NCBI RefSeq assembly: GCF_024159265.1
Contig: NZ_JAMYWY010000001.1
Coordinates: forward strand, 558,001-622,000
Length of the DNA stretch: 64,000 bases
Direction of reading: 5' to 3'
From: Paenibacillus sp. 1781tsa1
GTDB taxonomy: Bacteria > Bacillota > Bacilli > Paenibacillales > Paenibacillaceae
Under the pieces are notes generated by a model. That model saw only the letters and a list, made by a program, of their open reading frames with translations, was not told the origin of the DNA and did not search any database. Below, one piece after another: positions 7,538 through 15,907 of this stretch; the stretch's first letter is position 1; the number at the start of each line of letters is the position of its first letter. Position numbers and translations under genes: made by a program.

Positions 7538-9273
7538 CACGAATGAGTGTGAATAAGGAACGAACGAGTATGCTATTGGGTTATGATGACAACACATGCG
7601 AATGGTGCAGTCTTGATGATACAGGCCGCATGGGTAGCCGGAAGATCCTCTCTGAACATGGGACGGAGTCAGAGCAGCACACGCAGCATATTCAGTTCAT
7701 TGGAAGGAACCAGGTTCTGGTGATTACACAGGACAAGGCGGGGAAATGGCTTCATATATACGAGAATGAGGAGCGAGCAATTCTGGTACAGAGCCGATTT
7801 GTGAAGTTTCCATTTCCTGTGATGCAAGCCGCGTGGCAAGAGGAGCGATTACTCCTGCTATTTTCCATTAGGAATCGGTCAGGGTCTGTTCGTATAGGTC
7901 TTTATGATCCGGAAAAGGATGAAGCGAGATGGGTTACTCCTGATCTGGATCAGCCGCAATTTGTATTCTGGTCTGCATCTACACGAGAGGTCGGCGTAAA
8001 CGTTGGTGGATTCGGAAGAGTGTATTCGTATTCCCAAGACATCCTTCCATCATCCGAAATCCCTTATACGGAGTATGCCTACCCTGTGATGGATAAGCAG
8101 GGTGACCTGGTAGCGGTATCGATTCCTGTGGAACATGGTTTCCAGCCTGGATGGATCAGGCAAGGAGAGGGATTGGTACATGTATGTTCAATGGATAGCG
8201 AACCCTTCTCTGAACTGATCAGAATGCAACTCGATGCACATCAACAGCTCGTCCTCTGTGAAGGGATAACCTGCGGCAGGTGGCAATATGTTCAATATAC
8301 ATTGGACAGAGAGAAGAGATTTGAGCTACGTGATTATCCGGGAATCTTGACACAGGCTGTGCTCAGCAGGGACAGGCAGGGATTGATCGGAAAATATGAA
8401 TCTATTGTCCGCCCTCCTGCGCCGGGAATATACCGTTTTTCAGAGCAAACGAGTACGAGTACCCCTTTCCCGATTGGGAGAGATGAGAGAACTGGCAACT
8501 ATCCTGGCGAGGAACCAGATGTAATCTATGGGAGGATTCGTTATGGACAAGACATGATTCCGTACATGGACATGCACCCGGAGGGTGCTGAACAGGTGGT
8601 TATCTATCTCCATGGGGGGCCTCATAATTGCCTGTTTGACAGCTTTAGTCCGGTCATCAGCGGATTATATCAGGCAGGAGTGCGGGTCATCGGGTTGAAC
8701 TATCCCGGCAGTTCAGGGTTTGGCACGGATTACAGGATGCTCATTCAGAACGACTGGGGCGGCGTGGATGCAGAAGTCATCCAGTTCATGCGGGAGCAGA
8801 TGTTATCTTCCTATTCAAACGTCTCTCTCTATGGCGTGAGCTATGGGGCTTATCTGGCATTGCTGGTAGCAGGTAAAAGTCCTGCGCTATGGAGTAATGT
8901 GGTTGCCTGTGCACCGTTCACAGATCTGGAAAGACTGTACGCAGGCGGAGGAGCGAAGCTGAGATCATTCTTGCAAACGGAAATCGGTGAGCTTTTGCAT
9001 GATCCATCTGCCCTGCGGGATCGAAGCCCAACAGCCTATGTATCCGGGCTCAGTGAGGTGAATATTCAATTCATTCACGGTCAGGAGGATCAATTGTGTC
9101 CTGTAGAGCAGACGGAGAGATTGTATCGGGACATTATGGAAAACAAGCGGTTGTCTGGAGCTGTAGGCAGGATTGAGCTTCATATCGAGGATATGGCGCA
9201 TGAAGCTTATTCGGAGCGAATCTGGGCGCAGAAGGCTGTTGATTTTCTAACCTACAGTAGAGTATCCACGTAA
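7519..9273 (+). CDS. S9-family prolyl-oligopeptidase-type serine peptidase, candidate leader peptidase
   Basis: A 584-residue protein with an N-terminal propeller-like half (to about residue 330) and a C-terminal alpha/beta-hydrolase domain. The oxyanion motif is YLHGGPH, the nucleophile is in GVSYG (Ser441), and the triad is completed by Asp524 (GQEDQL) and His561 (DMAHEAY). It starts at TTG 7519, placed by SD GAGGAGG (7504-7510), and overlaps the TPR gene by 19 nt. In the class III flavipeptin cluster an S9 peptidase (FlaP) removes the leader, so that role is likely here. However, the precursor has no proline, so cleavage would have to be acyl-aminoacyl-like or have another specificity. A terminator follows. 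Confidence 0.85.
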   Translation: MGYPFLTRMSVNKERTSMLLGYDDNTCEWCSLDDTGRMGSRKILSEHGTESEQHTQHIQFIGRNQVLVITQDKAGKWLHIYENEERAILVQSRFVKFPFPVMQAAWQEERLLLLFSIRNRSGSVRIGLYDPEKDEARWVTPDLDQPQFVFWSASTREVGVNVGGFGRVYSYSQDILPSSEIPYTEYAYPVMDKQGDLVAVSIPVEHGFQPGWIRQGEGLVHVCSMDSEPFSELIRMQLDAHQQLVLCEGITCGRWQYVQYTLDREKRFELRDYPGILTQAVLSRDRQGLIGKYESIVRPPAPGIYRFSEQTSTSTPFPIGRDERTGNYPGEEPDVIYGRIRYGQDMIPYMDMHPEGAEQVVIYLHGGPHNCLFDSFSPVISGLYQAGVRVIGLNYPGSSGFGTDYRMLIQNDWGGVDAEVIQFMREQMLSSYSNVSLYGVSYGAYLALLVAGKSPALWSNVVACAPFTDLERLYAGGGAKLRSFLQTEIGELLHDPSALRDRSPTAYVSGLSEVNIQFIHGQEDQLCPVEQTERLYRDIMENKRLSGAVGRIELHIEDMAHEAYSERIWAQKAVDFLTYSRVST

Positions 9274-9291
9274 GATAAATACGTGATATTG

Positions 9292-9313
9292 AAGCCGCAA
9301 ATGCGGCTTTTTT
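9292..9313 (+). terminator. Intrinsic terminator of the lanthipeptide operon
   Basis: AAGCCGC pairs with GCGGCTT over a 3-4 nt loop, followed by T6, 18 nt after the peptidase stop. Confidence 0.85.
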
Positions 9314-9536
9314 GGCGATGGTTAAGGTAATGATACGGAACGGAAAAGCGGTTGGTGACGTGTTGTTCGTGGGATGTTGCATAGTATCAGAGGTTAAGTG
9401 AATGAACATTAACGTTTACAAGATGTCACATCCGGTTTAAGATGGCGTGAGCCGTTTAAGGTATATAACAATAGGATTAAGTATTAAAATAACGGTAAGT
9501 TGTTGAGATAATATCTACAGAAAAGAGGGAATTGAT

Positions 9537-10169
9537 ATGAAAGTAGCCATTTTTGGAGCAACCGGCGCGATTGGCAAGACGATACTGTGGGAGCTGATGG
9601 ATCGTGGACATGAAGTGACAGCAGTGGTACGTGATCCATCCAAAATTGAGATGGTGCATGAGCGTTTGCGTGTAGAACAGGGAGATCTGCTTAACCCGGA
9701 TCAGGTGGCTGATTTTGCAGCGGGTCAGGAAGCGGTTGTGAGTGCATATGGGCCGAAGTTCGGTGGAGAAGAAGAGATGCTGGAAGTGACACGTTCGTTG
9801 ATCGAGGGTGTGCGCCGGGCAAAAGCAGGACGTTTGATTGTAGTGGGTGGAGCGGGAAGCCTGCTGACCGATTCCGGTGATATGCTGATGGATACGCCTG
9901 GCTTCCCGGAAGAAGTCAAACCACTGGCGAAAGCACATGCAGATGCATATGACCTGATTGAAGCATCGGGTATTCACTGGACCTACATGAGCCCCGCTGC
10001 GACAATCACAACAGGACGCCGGACAGGCCAGTTCCGAGTTGGGATGAACCGTGTGATTACGGATGATATCGGGGAAAGCTCGATTTCCGTTGGTGATTTT
10101 GCAGCGGCTTTGGTGGACGAACTGGACGATCCGCAGTTTATTCAAGCGCGGTTTACAGTAGGTTACTAA
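9537..10169 (+). CDS. NAD(P)-binding NmrA/YwnB-like atypical SDR protein
   Basis: A 210-residue Rossmann protein. The N-terminus MKVAIFGATGAIGK carries the G-A-T-G-x-I-G dinucleotide loop, and the second strand ends in V-V-R-D, which favours NADP. The V-V-G-G-A-G-S-L strand and the YMSPAA segment match the NAD(P)H-binding family of B. subtilis YwnB/YhfK type (anti-sigma/NmrA-like epimerases). No classical Tyr-x-x-x-Lys pair is apparent, so it could be a redox sensor or a reductase. SD AGAGGG lies 8-10 nt before ATG. It is monocistronic between a terminator and a 200-nt gap. Confidence 0.8.
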   Translation: MKVAIFGATGAIGKTILWELMDRGHEVTAVVRDPSKIEMVHERLRVEQGDLLNPDQVADFAAGQEAVVSAYGPKFGGEEEMLEVTRSLIEGVRRAKAGRLIVVGGAGSLLTDSGDMLMDTPGFPEEVKPLAKAHADAYDLIEASGIHWTYMSPAATITTGRRTGQFRVGMNRVITDDIGESSISVGDFAAALVDELDDPQFIQARFTVGY

Positions 10170-10371
10170 GCGTAAACAGGCTTTGGAATGGATGATTTAA
10201 TCTGAAGATCTCGTACACGGAATCGATAGAGTTTCCGATGATGTATCGATTGGATTGTGGTAACTGGATAAGGTAAGGGGAAAGATAGCGATACACATAC
10301 AGGATCAGCATTTAAGTGTGAAGTTGTTGCTTTTAGGTATGAGATGAGCTTGTCACGGGGAGGGATGACCG

Positions 10372-12051
10372 TTGTTTATCGTGACCGCTGAACAGATGAG
10401 AGCTGTGGACGATCATACGATTCATCAGCTTGGTATTCCAGCAGCAAGTCTGATGGAGAATGCAGGCCGCGCCATAGCCGAGGAAGTGATCAAGCTGTGC
10501 CGGGAAGGGCAGGAAGTCGGCTGGCTTGCGGATTCAGGGCAGCTTGGTTATCACAGTAAGGCAGGTGCGAGGCGGGCACACACCGGGCCCGGCGATCGGC
10601 AGGGTTATGGTGGCGACATCATCGCCGATCCGGCGCTGGTGATGGAGCGCCCGGGAGATCAGCAGTGGTACATGCTGATCGGCAAGGGCAATAATGGCGG
10701 CGATGGACTGGTGGCCGCGCGCCATTTGGTTGAAGCAGGGCTTGGCGTGACATTGGTCTACGCCGATGCCCCTAAGGCACTGCGGGGCGAAGCCGCAGTG
10801 CAACGGGATGCCGCCGCGAAGCTCGGCATCCCTGCTCTTGTCCACGGGCGCGAAGCCGTGGACTTCAGCCGGTGCACAGGCATCGTGGATGCGCTGCTGG
10901 GCACCGGCTCGCGGGGGGCGCCGCGGGGAGCTTACGCGGCGCTGATTAAGGCGGCGAACGACAGCGGCAAGCCGGTCGTGTCCGCCGATGTGCCAAGCGG
11001 GCTGGACGCCGACACCGGAGAGGTGTACGAGCCTTGCATTCAAGCCCGGGTGACCGTATGCCTCGCGCTGCTCAAGCGCGGGCTGGTGCAGTACCCGGGC
11101 GCTTCTGCCGCGGGGCGCATTGTGATGCGCGCCATCGGCATTCCCTCGCGGCTTGCGCCAGAGCATGGCCCCTCGGTCCGTCTGCTGACGGACGAGGTGC
11201 TGCGCGGTGCGCTGCGCGTGGACACAGGCCGCCTCCGGGCACCGGACGGCCATAAGGGCACCTACGGCCACGTACTGCTGGCCGCAGGAAGTCTGCCGAT
11301 GAGCGGCGCGGGCCTGCTCTCGGCCAAGGCCGCGCTGCGCGCAGGCTGCGGGCTCGCCACATGGGCGCTGCCCGCGGCACTGCTGCCGCATGTCATCGGC
11401 ACCGTGCCCGAGCTCATGCTTGCTGCCGCCGCCGATGGCGACAGCGGCGAATGGAACGCGGCTTCCGCCTCCGCCGTGCTGCGTCTCGCGGAGAGCCGCG
11501 ACGTGCTCGCGACCGGCCCGGGCCTCGGTCGCTTCAAGGGCGACACAGACTGGCTGCGCCGTCTGTGGCAACATACGGATCGTCCGCTCGTCATTGACGC
11601 GGACGCCCTCAACATGCTGGCAGACGCGGGCCCACATGGGCCTCGCGACTGGGGCCAGCGAAGTGCGGCGACAATCCTGACGCCGCACCCTGGCGAGATG
11701 GGTCGACTGCTGGGCATGTCGACCCAGGAAGTGCAGCGTGACCGCATTGGACACGCTGCACAGTACGCCCGCGAGCAGGGCGTGACCCTTGTGCTCAAGG
11801 GAGCACGAACGGTCATCGCAACGCCATCCGGCGAGGCGTACATCAACACCACCGGGCACGCCGGCATGGCGACTGGCGGTGCCGGAGACGTTTTGACCGG
11901 CATCATCGCCGGTCTGCTTGCCCAAGGGCTCAGCGCGGAGCAAGCTGCCGCGTTCGGCGTATATCTCCACGGACAGGCCGCCGAACAAGCAGCACTGCTG
12001 CGCGGTGACCCGTCGTCCCTGCTGGCGGGAGACATCATCGACGCATTGTGA
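10372..12051 (+). CDS. nnrD: Bifunctional NAD(P)HX epimerase / ADP-dependent NAD(P)HX dehydratase (YjeF type)
   Basis: A 559-residue nicotinamide-nucleotide repair enzyme. The N-terminal NnrE epimerase half has MLIGKGNNGGDGLVAARHL and SADVPSGLDADTGE. The C-terminal NnrD dehydratase half (from about residue 270) has LTPHPGEMGRLLG and the nucleotide loop MATGGAGDVLTG. It repairs hydrated NADH/NADPH. The start is TTG 10372, set by SD GGGGAGGG at 10357-10364. Two oddities are noted. A non-conserved insert of about 55 residues (near residues 44-100) interrupts the epimerase before the GNNGGDG loop. GC content also rises abruptly after the first 250 nt. The GC-rich part generates long spurious antisense frames. 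Confidence 0.93.
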   Translation: MFIVTAEQMRAVDDHTIHQLGIPAASLMENAGRAIAEEVIKLCREGQEVGWLADSGQLGYHSKAGARRAHTGPGDRQGYGGDIIADPALVMERPGDQQWYMLIGKGNNGGDGLVAARHLVEAGLGVTLVYADAPKALRGEAAVQRDAAAKLGIPALVHGREAVDFSRCTGIVDALLGTGSRGAPRGAYAALIKAANDSGKPVVSADVPSGLDADTGEVYEPCIQARVTVCLALLKRGLVQYPGASAAGRIVMRAIGIPSRLAPEHGPSVRLLTDEVLRGALRVDTGRLRAPDGHKGTYGHVLLAAGSLPMSGAGLLSAKAALRAGCGLATWALPAALLPHVIGTVPELMLAAAADGDSGEWNAASASAVLRLAESRDVLATGPGLGRFKGDTDWLRRLWQHTDRPLVIDADALNMLADAGPHGPRDWGQRSAATILTPHPGEMGRLLGMSTQEVQRDRIGHAAQYAREQGVTLVLKGARTVIATPSGEAYINTTGHAGMATGGAGDVLTGIIAGLLAQGLSAEQAAAFGVYLHGQAAEQAALLRGDPSSLLAGDIIDAL

Positions 12052-12579
12052 GGACGGGGCTGAGGCAAGTTCTTGATTTTGGCTATCTAAGTGTGAGTGT
12101 ATGACTACTCATGTCCAAGCTATAAGTAATCCAAGGAACCAGCACACCAAGAACGAGGTGTGTGAACGTTATGGGTTGTTCAAGGTTCATGTTCAGTGTT
12201 CATGATTCATGATTCATGTTCATTGTCTATTGTCCATTGCTCAACACCCAACACAAATGATCAATGCTCAATGCCCTAGCGAACCTGATACACCTTATGC
12301 CACGGTTTATATCGAGGAGCAAAAGCTAACGAACCCTATCCACGTTATTTCTATGTATTTCAGAGAAAACACCTGAAAAAGCGGACTAAATTAGGGAATA
12401 GAGTGCCTGAGATTCGTTAGATTTTATAATCCTCAATTCGTGGTCCAATAAGGTTTGCTCGGTTCGTTAAACGTTTGGATCTGAAACGCTGATGCCTTGT
12501 GATCCACTTTCGTGTCTGGTTACCGACTTGCGCGTGTCTTGGGAACAATGGTTAGTTGAAACAACGATTAGCTACTGAG
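12052..12579. repeat. Intergenic region with low-complexity TTCATG runs and a CTAACGAA/TTCGTTAG repeat element (copy A)
   Basis: No gene is visible here. 12180-12260 is a low-complexity stretch of TTCATG/TTCATT words. 12326-12333 is CTAACGAA; the inverse TTCGTTAG occurs at 12413-12420 and a variant TTCGTTAA at 12463-12470. The 20-mer CTGAGATTCGTTAGATTTTA here recurs exactly in copy B near 32.78 kb. Confidence 0.55.
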
Positions 12580-12619
12580 AAGGGGAGCCCTGTCATGGTC
12601 TATGACGGAGGCTCCCCTT
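12580..12619. terminator. Strong hairpin with T-run, probably a bidirectional terminator
   Basis: AAGGGGAGCC...TCAT pairs with ATGA...GGCTCCCCTT. It lies between nnrD (+) and the chemoreceptor gene (-). The rest of the gap to 12847 contains only short CCTAC/CATC-rich repeats. Confidence 0.6.
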
Positions 12620-12847
12620 TGTTTGCTTGTATGTTCACGCTGCCTGATCCTGGCTTACCTATAACCTACCTATAGCGTACCTATAATCAGCATCTAACAG
12701 CATATAAACTACATCCAACCTACATCTGACCTGCATCCAACCTACCTCTTCACCCTTGTCACGAAGCAGGGCACTGCATGCTGGGATGCACGCATCCCGA
12801 ATTCTTCGGCCAACTTGCTTACAGCCTGAATTCTCCCAACATCCTGC

Positions 12848-14500
12848 TTACAGCCGGAATCGCAGCAGTTCCTGATGCATCTCCGCACTGATATCACGCA
12901 GTGACTTCACCTTGATACTTGCATCAGCGAAGGAACGTTGTTGTTCCGACGTGGAGGCGGTAATCTCTTCACTGCTGGCAGCCGACTGCTCCGTGATGGC
13001 ACTGATATTTTCAATGGCCTGTTGCACCTGTGTACTGAGTTCGTTGGATTGTTGCATGTCCTCAGCAAGCTGGTGGATACCCGTACTTATGCGCTCCACA
13101 CTTTCACGAATGGCAGAGAAGGATTCACGAGTCTGGCTGGTGGCTTGTTCCTGTTCGCCGAATAGCTGCATGCTCTGTGCTACAGAATTCTTCACCTTGT
13201 CCATGGAGGTTGTGATTTCGCCCACCGCCGCATAGATATGCTTGACCGATTGCGCAGATTGTTCGGCGAGTTTGTTCACCTCGCCTGCAACAACAGCGAA
13301 GCCACGTCCGGCTTCTCCAGCGCGAGCAGCCTCTATGGAGGCATTTAACGAGAGCATGGTCGTTTGTTTGGCAATCTCCGATACATACGCAGTCATCGTA
13401 GTGATTCGAACCGCGCTTTCTTCCAGTTCCCGCACCGTTTGTTCCACCTCGGACATCGCCAGACGATTCACTTCGGCCAGACGGAGTTGCTCCGCTACAG
13501 CCTTATTTCCTTCCTCAACGGTAGTTAATACTTCGCGACCATCGATTACCGATTGGGAGGTGGCCTCCAGATTGCTATTGAAGGTAGACTGCATTTTGTC
13601 CACAACCATCACCGTTTCACTCAGATCCTCGGCAATCTTTTGACTACCAATCGAGAGTTCCTCCGTGGTGCGGGATACTTGCTGCACGATCGCTTGGGCT
13701 GTATCGTTACCGCGGTCAATATCTTGCGCCATCAGATCGACACGATGACCAGCTGCACCAATCGATTGAATAATACCACGGATATTATGGGTCATGATAC
13801 CGAAGGAGCGACTCAGATCATCGAGTTCATCTTTGCCCCGAGCTTCCGATAATTGTCCGGTCAGGTCACCGTCCGCAATTTGTCCCGCAGCGTCTTTGAG
13901 CGTACGAATACGCCGGGCGATCTGCCGTGAAGTATACATATTGAACAACATTACAGCGACGAGCAATATGATAGCTCCACCGAGAGCGACTTGCCACGTT
14001 TGCTGAATGTCATGTTCCAAATCCACGGTATATTGATCATAACGATCCCGAGTCATCTCATCTAACGAATAGATATCATTCTGTATGCCCCGAACCCTAG
14101 TGCTGTAACGTTTCGCTTCCGCACTGTTCATCGCGCTCATCGCTTCGGTGGCTCCCTGGTTTAGAGCTTGTAATTTTGTCTCAATGGATTGTATAAGTTG
14201 TAACTGCGGATCGGTTTCGAGCAATCCGTCCGTAAGCTCCTGAATCATCGTTTGGCCTTCATCCAGCAAGCGGAGTACTGCGTCCTGATTTCCTGCTGTC
14301 ATGGAGAACGAATAGACATCCAGTGCCTGCTGGGTCTGAATCTGATTGGCATTCAGTTCACTAACCTTGAGCATGGCTGGTACCAGATTTTGATTCTTGG
14401 CATTCATACCGAGCAATTGCATGATGATATAAGCGACCAGCGCAAGGCATAGAAGTAGTGAAATTAGAGCATTAAGTATTAGTTTTCCCTGTAGTTTCAT
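12848..14500 (-). CDS. Methyl-accepting chemotaxis protein
   Basis: A 550-residue transmembrane chemoreceptor. TM1 is at residues about 8-30, followed by a helical extracytoplasmic sensor of 4HB type (about 30-170). TM2 comes next (about 172-192), then a HAMP domain ([20 protein letters not shown]) and a long signalling coiled coil. The hairpin tip is [20 protein letters not shown], which binds CheA/CheW. SD AAGGAGG precedes the ATG. It lies 26 nt downstream of a BMP-family lipoprotein gene on the same strand, suggesting the lipoprotein is its ligand-binding partner. No terminator is evident at the 3-prime end before 12619. Confidence 0.93.
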   Translation of the reverse strand: MKLQGKLILNALISLLLCLALVAYIIMQLLGMNAKNQNLVPAMLKVSELNANQIQTQQALDVYSFSMTAGNQDAVLRLLDEGQTMIQELTDGLLETDPQLQLIQSIETKLQALNQGATEAMSAMNSAEAKRYSTRVRGIQNDIYSLDEMTRDRYDQYTVDLEHDIQQTWQVALGGAIILLVAVMLFNMYTSRQIARRIRTLKDAAGQIADGDLTGQLSEARGKDELDDLSRSFGIMTHNIRGIIQSIGAAGHRVDLMAQDIDRGNDTAQAIVQQVSRTTEELSIGSQKIAEDLSETVMVVDKMQSTFNSNLEATSQSVIDGREVLTTVEEGNKAVAEQLRLAEVNRLAMSEVEQTVRELEESAVRITTMTAYVSEIAKQTTMLSLNASIEAARAGEAGRGFAVVAGEVNKLAEQSAQSVKHIYAAVGEITTSMDKVKNSVAQSMQLFGEQEQATSQTRESFSAIRESVERISTGIHQLAEDMQQSNELSTQVQQAIENISAITEQSAASSEEITASTSEQQRSFADASIKVKSLRDISAEMHQELLRFRL

Positions 14501-14526
14501 GTACGTACCTCCTTGTATCCGATGGG

Positions 14527-15540
14527 TTATTGATCAAGCGTAATTTTGATTTGACCCGAAGAGATCTTTGCTTTCAGATCTTCGAAGGTTTTCTGCTGTT
14601 CATCACTGAGCGTGATATTATGTAGAGCAGTCAGACCCACGGCGTTCTCCGCCAGCCCCTCCACAATTTCTTTTTGAGGGAAGGTATGATTGTTTTTAAT
14701 AAATGTGTTAACGGCATTATAGATAGAGACATCCACATTTTTCAGCATCGACGTCAGAATGGCTTTTTCCGCCAAAAAGAATTGATCGGTATCTACACCG
14801 ATGGCGTATTTCCCTAATTTCTGAATCTCCGTCAGTGCACCAACGCCTGTGAGACCGGCAGCCACATAGATCACATCAGCGCCCTTGTCCTGAATCATCT
14901 GTGCAGCCAGTTGTTCACCCAGATCGGCATTACCGAAGTCCCCTGCGTAGACGGCATCCACGGTTGCATCCGGCTTGACAGCCAGAACACCTTGCTCAAA
15001 ACCCTGCTCGAAATCACGAAGGACCGGGATCTCCATTCCACCAAGGAAACCGACATGATTTTCCGTTGTGGCCATAGCGGCAATAACACCTGCCAGATAA
15101 CTTCCTTCTTCCGCCCGGAATGAAATGGAGGCAATGTTGGGCAGTTCGGATTGACTGTCAATCATGAGGAACTGCTGGTCAGGATATTGGGCTGCAACTT
15201 TCTCCATATCTGATTGGACCGTATCACTCAGGCCGATAATCAGATCGAATTTGGCTTCCGCAAACTCTTCAAATGCAGCTTCGGCAGTTAAATTCTCGCC
15301 CGGTTCACGATAGTCAAAGACAATGCTTTTCTCGTCTCTGGCCTGAACCAGCCCATCAAAAGCAGCATCATTAAAAGAACGGTCACCCAGACCCACTTCC
15401 GTAAGCACGATCCCGACCCTCGTTCTTGTGTCTGTTGACGTTGTTGTATTACTGGCTGAACACGCCCCCAGGATCAGTACCGTCAGGATTATCATTATGG
15501 TGAGACCTAGACCTGCGCGTCTGCTCTTGTTTGTTTTCAT
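14527..15540 (-). CDS. BMP-family substrate-binding lipoprotein (Med/PnrA type)
   Basis: About 337 residues. The signal peptide ([14 protein letters not shown]) ends in the lipobox LGAC. The mature part follows the basic-membrane-protein fold: [20 protein letters not shown] at the start, then [22 protein letters not shown] and [13 protein letters not shown]. Relatives bind nucleosides or act as the B. subtilis Med regulator. ATG 15540 is chosen since SD GAGGGT sits 8 nt upstream of it. The frame is open to ATG 15555 but that start has no SD. There are no ABC permease or ATPase genes nearby; its operon partner is a chemoreceptor, which points to sensing rather than uptake (inference). Confidence 0.88.
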   Translation of the reverse strand: MKTNKSRRAGLGLTIMIILTVLILGACSASNTTTSTDTRTRVGIVLTEVGLGDRSFNDAAFDGLVQARDEKSIVFDYREPGENLTAEAAFEEFAEAKFDLIIGLSDTVQSDMEKVAAQYPDQQFLMIDSQSELPNIASISFRAEEGSYLAGVIAAMATTENHVGFLGGMEIPVLRDFEQGFEQGVLAVKPDATVDAVYAGDFGNADLGEQLAAQMIQDKGADVIYVAAGLTGVGALTEIQKLGKYAIGVDTDQFFLAEKAILTSMLKNVDVSIYNAVNTFIKNNHTFPQKEIVEGLAENAVGLTALHNITLSDEQQKTFEDLKAKISSGQIKITLDQ

Positions 15541-15806
15541 GTGTGGTACCCTCATTTCTGTATTCTCATTTTTCTGTTTTGAATGGTTTCTTAGCTCCAG
15601 GGAAGTACGTGTACATGGATGACACGTGTGGTGAGGATTTCCCTTTATCTATATCGGTTAGAAAGGCATTGTGATTTATGGTATGTAGTGAAAATTTACG
15701 AAAAAATAAATATTTTTCATGAATTACACATTATTTTCACATTTTCCTGGTTGGAAGGATACATAATTAACTACAGTCTGTTGTTTGCTGACGTTTAACG
15801 TGTCGA

Positions 15807-15850
15807 AAAGGCATAACAGAGATGACATGAATCATCTCTGTTATGCCTTT
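15807..15850 (-). terminator. Strong hairpin terminator downstream of the gamma-glutamyltransferase gene
   Basis: A 19-bp perfect stem (AAAGGCATAACAGAGATGA and its complement) with a 6-nt loop lies between the GGT stop and the BMP lipoprotein promoter region. Confidence 0.75.
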
Positions 15851-15907
15851 GAATAGAATCATATATGGATCAGAGGGTGATCTTCCCTTTGTAGAAATTA
15901 CATGAGT

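Noticed and set aside
10534-12068. Long minus-strand frames (484 and 268 codons) across nnrD
   Set aside because: Produced by the GC-rich composition, which removes stop codons; the plus strand carries conserved motifs throughout.
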